Of a stretch of DNA of 64,000 bases, positions 56,946 to 64,000 are shown one piece after another. Position 1 is the stretch's first letter; each line of letters begins with the position of its first letter. The position numbers and the translations under genes are program-made. The notes beneath the pieces were generated by a model. The model made no database searches, was not told the DNA's origin, and was given only the letters and a program-made list of their open reading frames with translations. This stretch comes from Macrocystis pyrifera (Eukaryota > Sar > Phaeophyceae > Laminariales > Laminariaceae), in assembly GCA_031763025.1 (NCBI GenBank), contig JASSKH010000015.1, positions 186,001-250,000 of the forward strand, read 5' to 3'.

Positions 56946-57250
56946 GGACGTATACAACAGATATATCCAAAATACTAAAACTAACTGTATGGCAAGATCC
57001 CGAGGGACCCTTGAGCGTATCTCTCTTCCCATCTTGACGAGTTACCATGTTGACTCATTGAAACAGCACCTACACAGCAGTTTTTGCTCGCAGTATGCTT
57101 TTAGCACATACGCACATAGAGGACGTATACAATATATCCATGATACTAAAACTGTATGGCAAGATCCCGAGGGACCCTCTCTCTTACTATCTTGACGAGT
57201 TATCATGTTGAATCAGTGAAACAGCACCTACACAGCAGTATCTGCTGGAT
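56941..57250 (+). repeat. ~175-bp tandem duplication
   Basis: AGAGGACGTATACAA starts at 56943 and 57118. Both units carry TGGCAAGATCCCGAGGGACC, CATCTTGACGAGTTA or its ACTATC variant, and GAAACAGCACCTACACAGCAG. Confidence 0.9.
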
Positions 57251-57283
57251 GCACTACACAACACCCGTACGTATATATCTAGG

Positions 57284-57365
57284 GTGGAGAATCAGCACGG
57301 CCACTATTGCTGGACATCGACGAGTAGAAGAACGGTTTAATGTGAAGAACACACACATACACCAT
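57284..57365 (+). repeat. Repeat B, partial copy
   Basis: AATCAGCACGGCCACT…GCTGGACATCGACG…AGAACGGTTTAATGTGAAG, a diverged copy of the right-arm sequence of the inverted repeat, followed by ACACACACA. Confidence 0.75.
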
Positions 57366-58572
57366 AATCACACGGGGCATACTTGATGAAGCTGGATGAA
57401 CAGTAAATCTGGGTAGAAAAGACGTTGGTCTAAAAAGTCAAGACAACAACCTGGAGGATGTATCTATATATTTGGGTAATACTACGTATAGGTCGTACTT
57501 GGCCTTACGATAGTTGTCCCTTACTGCCGCAGGAAAGTATCAACACCGCTGGCTCCCGGCATGAAGTACTGCAGTGAAGCCGGTCGGCTGTCCAGTATTA
57601 TAGCAACCAGATTTTTATTTGGCTGAAAGCACCGCATGAAAGCTACGTTGAAACTGAGAACTATACAACGTACTGTATTCTCGTACCCGGTACGTTGGCA
57701 ATTCACTTGCTTTACCCGGTACTCGCTGGCATTTCCCCTGCTTTCTTGCTTTACTCATTGCTTTGTCAGCAAATGATAATAAATCAGAACGGACACTGGG
57801 TTGTCCTGATGTAGTTGGGTATAAAGAACGGTATGGCACACCCATACATGGGGAGTTACGTACTCCTACGACTCAAATCCGTGGGGTCTCCATACATCAT
57901 ACATCCAGTAGTATTTTAGAAGGGTTTCTACATCCGTACGATGGCACATTATTTATGCTGACTGCGAAGTATGTTATCTTCATTCATATTCTATTATATA
58001 CAGTATCTTCAGCATAAAGAGTGGTATCACACAGCCTCAGTTTACTCTTGGCAGATTCCCCGTATAATTATGTCCACTACGGCGAGGAAGTGAGCAATGA
58101 GATAATTAGATAAAAATAATGTCCGCACAGAAACACAAAATATTAGATTTATCAGGGTTCGACGTTCAATATTCTTAATATACTTACACTCGATCTGGGT
58201 CGTGCCCTGAAAGGGTTTCATTGGTTTTGATCATGGGTGACGTATTCCATTCATCTAAAGGCCCGTGTGGTCTATTAATAGTGTATCTCTTCTGTTTTTA
58301 GCGTTGAACCATGGAGCTCGAATCTCAAGATGTCTGAGGCGGGGATTTATGCAATATATACAATAAAAAGGTGTGGAATCAACTGCTCAGATCGCCGAAC
58401 GAGTGTAGGCGCAACGAAGGATTGAAGTTTTTCCGCAATAGAAACCCAAGGCACAGACCACATCGGGGAGGGGAATAAAGAGCTTGCTCCGTGACACCGG
58501 GTGTCTATACGTAGGATAGAGAAAAAAAAAGGCGAAGATAACAAATGAGATGGAAATCAATGATATGTACGT
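57366..58572. other. No gene; unassigned sequence
   Basis: No convincing open frame or repeat recognised. Confidence 0.45.
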
Positions 58573-58573
58573 T

Positions 58574-58918
58574 TGTTTGTTTGTTTGTTTGTTTGTTTGT
58601 TTTTTTTTCCATCACTTTTACTTTCCAGCCCACTCGTAGGAGGTTTTACCCTCGACGATCTTCTGGACAAGCCGTGGTCACAGGTGTCGTCCCTTCTCCC
58701 CCCCGGTACGTGCCTTTATTTTTTGTCGCGCATAGGGTTCAGCATTCCCACTGCTCGTCGATTTTCATCGAATATAGCCAACTCACGCTTTCGCGCTTTC
58801 CGCTTATCAAATTGTTATGCAAGAAAACGTCCCTATGAGCATGCACTCGGTGATACTTGAACCCACGAAATTGATCTTGACAGGCACGCGGACCACCTAC
58901 CATGCCACCGGGGACGCC
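58574..58918 (-). mobile_element. tRNA-derived SINE, minus-strand copy
   Basis: Read on the minus strand it starts GGCGTCCCCGGTGGCATGG (58918 downward). It has an A-box-like TGGCATGGTAGGTGG and a B-box-like GGGTTCAAGTATC (last bases changed), then a body matching 60080-60320, and ends in an A-rich tail seen on the plus strand as (GTTT)n and T8. The two copies match over almost their whole length. No clear target-site duplication. The A box and B box are internal RNA polymerase III promoter elements. Confidence 0.85.
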
Positions 58919-60009
58919 AGTGTATTGTACCTGGTACATACATAGCTAGACGTACGAAAAATGAATATAATGTTTGAAAAATCAGCAAACGAGTACGAAG
59001 AAACACTGCATGGTCGGTGGGCGTCGAGGGATTTCAAGATCGGTTTGTTTGAAGAATACACTGCCACTACCTACCTGTTGTTAGGTCCATACCTTGCGTA
59101 AGTATCATCTGAAGATTGGGTTGTCCGAGAACGAATCTGGCCAACAGGTAAACGCTGCTGTAACTCCGAGTGTGGGGTGGTCAAATACATGCTGTTGTAG
59201 CGCGCATTTCGTGTGATGTTCCCACACTATAACAATTGCTCAAACTCCTGAAATCCCGCCCGTCGTCACAAAATGGGCTGTAAGAACAAAATTCATCGCG
59301 ACTGGAGAAAACAAACACGTACGAAATAGTGCCGAACCGGTAGGTGAGAGAAACGGTATTAACGACCTGTCCGATATGGTATGTACATCCCGCATCAATT
59401 GCAAATGAATAACACCATGAACGAACGTGTCCATGCTATTACATGTACACCCAGCATAGAGCATATAGCGGGCAAGAACTTTGGATATCGTGCCGAAAGG
59501 ACCCCGGAGCGTCGCCTCCTATCATGAGTGCTTTGACTGCAGGAATTGCGACTGCTCTCCCAGAACTGATGCATGCATCCTAAGCGGTGGATTCGAGATA
59601 CGCTACTCAAACCAGACTGAGCAGAGAAAACCTGGCCTTCTCCGATAGTAAAAGCCATCCCCAGGACACATACACTCATTCACCGCCTTACTCACTAGCG
59701 CGGTGAACAGAAAGTCAATCGATCTTGACGCTGTTTAAGTATCTGACACGGTTCCCAATGTCGACTGGGCATGTTACAGTAGTGCTGCACTACTGTTGCT
59801 ATAAATGTACCTAAGTTTGACCCTAATTCCAAGTGTTTCGTCCGCGCAATGGAAGGGCAGTTCTGAAGGCCACATGCCAAATGCCCAAACGAGAGGTTCC
59901 CTGAATGTCAAAAACAAAACGCTAACGGCGCGCGAGTTTGCGAACGCGAGCGTGTAGGTGTTGAGCGTACCACGCATCCCTGTTATATTTGTCCGTATCC
60001 AAGTAAGCC
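58919..60009. other. No gene; unassigned sequence
   Basis: Nothing coding recognised. A TACCTGGTA motif lies at 58928, ten bases beyond the SINE start. Confidence 0.45.
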
Positions 60010-60345
60010 GGCGTCCCCGGTGGCTTGGTAGGTGGTCCGCGTGCCTGTCAAGATCAATTTCGTGGGTTCAAGTCCCACCGAGTGCATGCTCATAGGGACT
60101 TTTTCTTGCATAAAAAGATTGATAAGCGGAAAGCGCGAAAGCGTGAGTTGGCTACATTCGATGAAAAACGACGAGCAGTGGGAATGCTGAACCCTATGCG
60201 CGACAAAAAATAAAGGCACGTAGCGGGGGGGAGAAGGGACGACACCTGTGACCACGGCCTGTCCAGAAGATCGTCGAGGGTAAAACCTCCTACGAGTGGC
60301 CTGGAAAGTAAAAGTGATGGATAAAAAAAAAAAAAAAAAAAAAAA
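60010..60345 (+). mobile_element. tRNA-derived SINE, plus-strand copy with poly(A) tail
   Basis: The head 60010-60085 resembles a tRNA: an A-box-like TGGCTTGGTAGGTGG at 60021, a CCTGTCAA anticodon-loop-like stretch (GTC, tRNA-Asp-like), and a perfect B box GGTTCAAGTCC at 60065-60075 inside a GTGGG/CCCAC T-stem. The acceptor ends do not pair well, so it is not a working tRNA gene. A ~240-bp unrelated body follows, then 23 A at 60323-60345. This is the classic SINE plan: transcription by polymerase III and retroposition by a partner LINE not seen here. Confidence 0.88.
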
Positions 60346-60960
60346 GTAGCGAATGATCTGCCTGATGAGACAGGAATGTTTGAAGAGACACTCAATTGCA
60401 TGGCACCGAATGCCGAGAAACATGTTGGGATCATACTGCTGCTTTCCAGGTGACTATCTTTGATCGCAACGATGGCACAATAACAGTAGTGACAGTTGCA
60501 TAAGAGGCAAGTCGACACGGAACCCCTGCTACGAGAAGGGTATAGCTGGATATGCCCAAGCATCTATTACGACCGACCAATCTCCTTAACTCAATACCAG
60601 TGGGATACAGACCATCAGTGTTTTGCTATACTTTTTCGTGATAATACCTGGCCTTTGGGATTGTTACACAGATTCAATTGATTTACAGATACTCGATGTC
60701 AGGCGCACAGGACGTAGATGAGAATGCTTACACCAGGTATCATAATGTTTGAATGCCCACATGTAGGAGGGAACGAATGTATGTGAAAGTTGCCACACCA
60801 CGCACAGGTACACATTTGTGAGACGCTAAACCGAGATAGAACGTGACGAGCTTTGGTATGATCTGCGCAACTGAACAGGATACTATTTTCGCTCCAAGTA
60901 AAGTGGCCGGGTGTTGAAGGAACGAATCGATAGGTGTGATTGGAATGCCAGTAGGCGGTA
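60346..60960. other. No gene
   Basis: Unassigned; nothing recognised. Confidence 0.4.
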
Positions 60961-61254
60961 GGCAGTTTCTGTTCTGGGGGGGTGTTTGTCTCCACCTTGC
61001 TGCAACTACTTCCACAAAAACAGTTATACGAGGGGTACGATTTGGAAGTTGGTCTGGAGGCAGTTTCTGTTCTGGGGGGGTGTTTGTCTCCACCTTGCTG
61101 CAACTACTTTCACAAAAACAGTTATACGAGGGGTACGATTTGGAAGTAGGTCTGGAGGCAGTTTCTGTTCTGGGGGGGTGTTAGTCTCCACCTTGCTGCA
61201 ACTACGTCCACAAAAGCAGTTATACGAGGGGTACGATTTGGAAGTAGGTCTGGA
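60961..61254 (+). repeat. 98-bp tandem repeat, three copies
   Basis: Units start at 60961, 61059 and 61157 with GGCAGTTTCTGTTCTGGGGG, then TTGTCTCCACCTTGCTGCAA and CAGTTATACGAGGGGTACG. They differ by only a few bases. 98 is not a multiple of three, so the open frames across it are incidental. Confidence 0.95.
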
Positions 61255-61338
61255 CGAATGTCGTTTTAAGACGCGTGATTGATTTTAGCACGAACAAGTT
61301 GCACGAGTGGACAGTGTCCGTGCTGGGGGGGGGGGGCT

Positions 61339-61580
61339 AAACGTCAGTACCTTCAAACACTTTTTAACTCGGAATCAAATATTTACCTTGGCTAGCGCCA
61401 GTAAGTCGATGTGGAGTACCTTGAAACGACCTAGGTCACTCGAATAAAGGTGGCATAAACGCCAGCAGCTTCAAACACTTACTTAACTCGGAATCAAATA
61501 TTTACTTTGGCTAGTGCCAGCAAGTCGATGTGGTGTGAACGTCAGTACCTTGAAACGACCTAAGTCACTCGAATAATAAT
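61339..61580 (+). repeat. ~118-bp tandem duplication
   Basis: Two units share TTCAAACACTT, AACTCGGAATCAAATATTTA, TTGGCTAG, AGTCGATGTGG and ACCTTGAAACGACCTA…GTCACTCGAATAA. Confidence 0.9.
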
Positions 61581-62454
61581 TTTGGTCCGGAGTAGAAAGA
61601 ACTCATGAACTTCCTACAGCCCGTGATGAACGTATACATAAAACGACCTCAACATTCGCAAGGAATGCCTACTTTCAATGCAGAGAAGTTTGAGATCATC
61701 ACCAAACGAAAGGCCTATATAAAATCTAAAACGCGTGATACGCGCGACCGAAGTATCACACACAGCTTGCAAAGGACTAGCGTGGAAGCTGGCAAAGATG
61801 AGCTTGGACGAAATCTTCCATCTCTTAGCTGTTGCTTTTGTTCTGTCAATATATCAAAATGTGGTATCCATACCAAGAAACTAGAGATATCTGGACAAAC
61901 TTCAGAACGGCAGGTGGATTCAAACTTACGTAGAAACAATTGTTGAAGGAAGGGACAGTGCGAAACGTCTGGCGAAGGTAAGTGAATGGTGGCAGCATCG
62001 ACATAGTCCACTGCGCACGCTGAAACGTGACAAAGGTACGGTAAGTTTTGCCACATCGATACAACCAAGTACGTGAGTATATTGGAATACTGATCGGTGA
62101 ACCGTTATAACAGGTTTGACAAGTCAAACCCGCAGATATACATATAGAGGGGCAAAGTGGACAGCCACCGCAGCGTCTCATTAGTGTGGCCACGTATAAC
62201 CATACGACAAAGGACTGACAGAATTCTCTGAAGTCCCAGTTAAAGGTGAGGTGGTGGGGTAGGACGATGTTAGCTTTCAGTGGAATGTATGTCTGGCCAA
62301 ACGCTTGAACGTGTAGGTTGTTGTCAAAGTGCAGACGTAGGCCTTCGAGAGGAACCCCCACCTTAGATGCGGGTCAGACAGGAAGAAACCATGTTTTTTG
62401 CAGATGAGTACATGCTCCGAGCGTGTTAGACAGATGTGGCGCTGGCAGATGCAA
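61581..62454. other. No recognised gene
   Basis: A minus-strand open frame at 61846-62361 (171 codons) has no domain I recognise and shares the stretch with plus-strand frames; I do not call it a gene. Confidence 0.4.
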
Positions 62455-62822
62455 GTGAAGACTGTACGAGGGTCAGGTCCGCCGCTCTTCTCAACACCGT
62501 CCAAGGTCAGCACCGCGGGAACAAGAGGCGCTGCAACATTGGGCCGACGGCGGTAGACGGGGGATAGACGGGGGAGGAAGGCTGAAGAACATCCGGACCA
62601 AGGTCAGGACCGCTCTTCTTCTTACCACCGTCCAAGGGCAACACCGAGGAAAGGAAGGGCGCTGCAACAAAGGGCCGACGTCAACGGATGGAAGAGGAAT
62701 GCTGAAGAACGTCTGGACGAAGGTCAGGACCGTCGCTCTTCTTACCACCGTCTGAGAGCAGCACTAAGGGAAGGAGAGGAGCTGCAACATCGAGCCGACG
62801 GCGAGGTGCAGAGGTGGAAGGC
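62455..62822. repeat. ~120-bp tandem repeat, three diverged copies
   Basis: Units start near 62455, 62582 and 62702 (TGAAGA…). Each has GGTCAGGACCG…CTCTTCTTACCACCGTC, then GGCGCTGCAACA…GGCCGACG. The period is about 120-127 bp. Minus-strand frames over it give Ser/Pro/Arg-rich repeats (VLTFVQTFFS / VLTLVRMFFS), so it could once have been coding, but it is not an evident gene. Confidence 0.85.
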
Positions 62823-62968
62823 GCAGGCGCTGCAGCGGTCCATGATGGTAATACCCGCTGGGCACCGTCGCTCATATGCGCCGGTCTGGGGGGGTGTCCG
62901 AGGAGGAAAGCGCACACGCTGCCGCCGGGCTAGCACTGGGGAGCCGGCTTTGTGCCGACAATGGTTAT

Positions 62969-62985
62969 GTGTCGGGAAGGGGGGG
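62969..62985 (+). promoter_or_regulatory. Polypurine tract of a truncated retrotransposon-2 relative
   Basis: GTGTCGGGAAGGGGGGG ends at the LTR border, as in retrotransposon 2. It shows that the following LTR is a 3' LTR whose element has been truncated upstream, not a solo LTR. Confidence 0.75.
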
Positions 62986-63545
62986 TGTTACAGCGGGTGG
63001 CGCCAGGGAGGGAGGTTCATAACGCTGTGACTGTCGTGACCAGCGCTATGGGGAGGATAATACGGCGCGAGACCACTGTCCTGATCAGGGTCACGCGTCG
63101 GGTCTATTCGATAGGCAGAGGGCAAGCTTTGGGTAGCATCATCTGGGCGGATCTTATAGGGCAGGGAGGATCCTCGGTGTGGGAACGCCTTCGGTCTCGG
63201 GTACAGAGCCAGTAACGAGGTTCCGGGACCACCCGGTGCTTACTAAACACCACCAAGTGAAGAAGGAATGTCAAAGCCAAGTGATCTGTGATACCTGTCC
63301 TATCGACCCCCAGCCCTTGGGCCCTTCCTTGCCCGTCGTGCCCGTCATCGTGTCTGTGGTGCTTCGTTGAGTGTTCATGCTGACTGCTTGCATCTATCGC
63401 ATTGCATCGATCCATGTTCTGCGTAACCTGATCATTACTGCTTGAAGGCACTTTCTCGAACTCCCAAACAACAGGTGAGCCGGCCTCAGAGATCTAACGA
63501 GCGCAGGTCCTTCTTACGGTCTGAGAGCTGTACCCTGCTGTAATA
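62986..63545 (+). repeat. 3' LTR of a retrotransposon-2 relative
   Basis: About 560 bp, starting TGTTACAGC and ending GCTGTAATA (final CA changed to TA). It follows the retrotransposon-2 LTR from the GAGGATAATACGGCG block on, with an extra ~45 bp near its start. It is more diverged from the two other LTRs than they are from each other, so it is an older or sister insertion. Confidence 0.9.
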
Positions 63546-63640
63546 TTTATCTGCGTCTCCCTTTTCAACTTGCGGCACCCCTCGGATTTCATACCACCCA
63601 CATCCCGAAGGGGAACCTTGTACATACATAAAAAATTAAG
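63546..63640 (+). repeat. Repeat A fragment
   Basis: CTCCCTTTTCAACTTGCGGC, CGGATTTCATACC and CACATCCCGAAGGGGAACC match the right end of repeat A (14610-14690 and 31900-31980). The LTR to its left borders it directly. Confidence 0.75.
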
Positions 63641-64000
63641 TCAGCAGCAGGCCTCTTAGCAGTGCAATATGCAGTAGTGCCTTGTAGTTACTACCGGAAC
63701 CACCAGGGTAGCGCGGGGCCAACTACCTTTACAAGTGTTACTAATATAATATGTTACTGTCCTCAGTAAGTGGCTCAACCCGCAGCAGTAGGAGCCTCGT
63801 GTGTTTCGGCATCGAAGTCCCCGCCCAGCGGCAACACAAACACACACCCAACGTCTCGTAGTGTTCGATTGCTGTAGCTGCGGGAACGTACTGCTGCTGA
63901 CGTGCCGAGATTCACCTGTACCAGCATGAATGTCTCTGCAGCTCGGCCGAAAGGAGAAAGGGAGGCAAATCAATGCTAATACGTACTGGTATGTACTTCC
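63641..64000. other. No gene; window end
   Basis: Repeat-A-like GCAGCAG and TAG words only; nothing coding recognised. Confidence 0.4.

Noticed and set aside
60010-60085. Functional tRNA-Asp gene
   Set aside because: B box and T-stem are good, but the acceptor arms do not pair and the head is fused to a 240-bp body with poly(A); a second copy exists. It is a SINE head.
61846-62361. 171-codon minus-strand open frame
   Set aside because: No recognisable domain or supporting context; shares the stretch with other open frames.
1-64000. CRISPR arrays or bacterial operons
   Set aside because: Tandem arrays here lack the short repeat/unique spacer layout, and all recognised proteins are eukaryotic retroelement parts.

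Overview
This is eukaryotic DNA from a large, repeat-rich genome. I found no cellular gene, rRNA gene, true tRNA gene, operon or CRISPR array. Nearly all interpretable sequence is mobile-element DNA: two almost complete Ty3/gypsy-type LTR retrotransposons, remnants of a third and fourth, tRNA-derived SINEs, two TA-flanked inverted-repeat elements (MITEs), and many micro-, mini- and satellite-like arrays. The style of the polyproteins (long Gag, chromodomain-like plus Tudor-like Pol tails) reminds me of stramenopile or brown-algal elements. That is a low-confidence inference; no taxonomic marker is present.

Layout. 1-12.3 kb: no convincing gene; a CATG minisatellite at 7.1-7.7 kb. 12.3-17.3 kb: old interspersed repeats (called A, F, G and H here) and a long TAG microsatellite. 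17281-30612: retrotransposon 1, with 282-bp LTRs, a 4-bp TCAT target duplication, and Gag, protease, RT, RNase H, integrase, chromodomain-like and Tudor-like parts. 30.6-35 kb: a MITE inside a repeat-A copy, a 115-bp MITE and a ~280-bp tandem array. 35-42.6 kb: repeat D, further arrays, and a decayed Pol fragment at 41.4-41.9 kb. 42834-53811: retrotransposon 2, with ~515-bp LTRs and a 4-bp GAGT duplication, inserted into a second copy of repeat D. 54-64 kb: an inverted repeat, two SINE copies, several tandem arrays and a third LTR of the retrotransposon-2 family.

The main discovery is enzyme cargo in both full-length retrotransposons. Element 1 carries a NADAR (YbiA/RibX, DUF1768) domain between the Gag zinc knuckle and the protease. 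Element 2 carries a C5 cytosine DNA methyltransferase domain between RNase H and integrase. NADAR proteins act on N-glycosidic or ADP-ribose-type bonds, and some remove ADP-ribose from guanine in DNA. C5 methyltransferases write 5-methylcytosine. Two different LTR lineages side by side therefore each captured an enzyme that could alter or read out DNA modification.

Both elements are inactive in this copy. Each has many frameshifts, mostly in homopolymer runs, and in-frame stops. Several catalytic motifs are hit by short in-frame losses: YxDD and the first RNase H Asp in element 1; RT motif A and methyltransferase motif IV in element 2. Their LTR pairs are still about 97-98% identical, so the insertions are fairly young.
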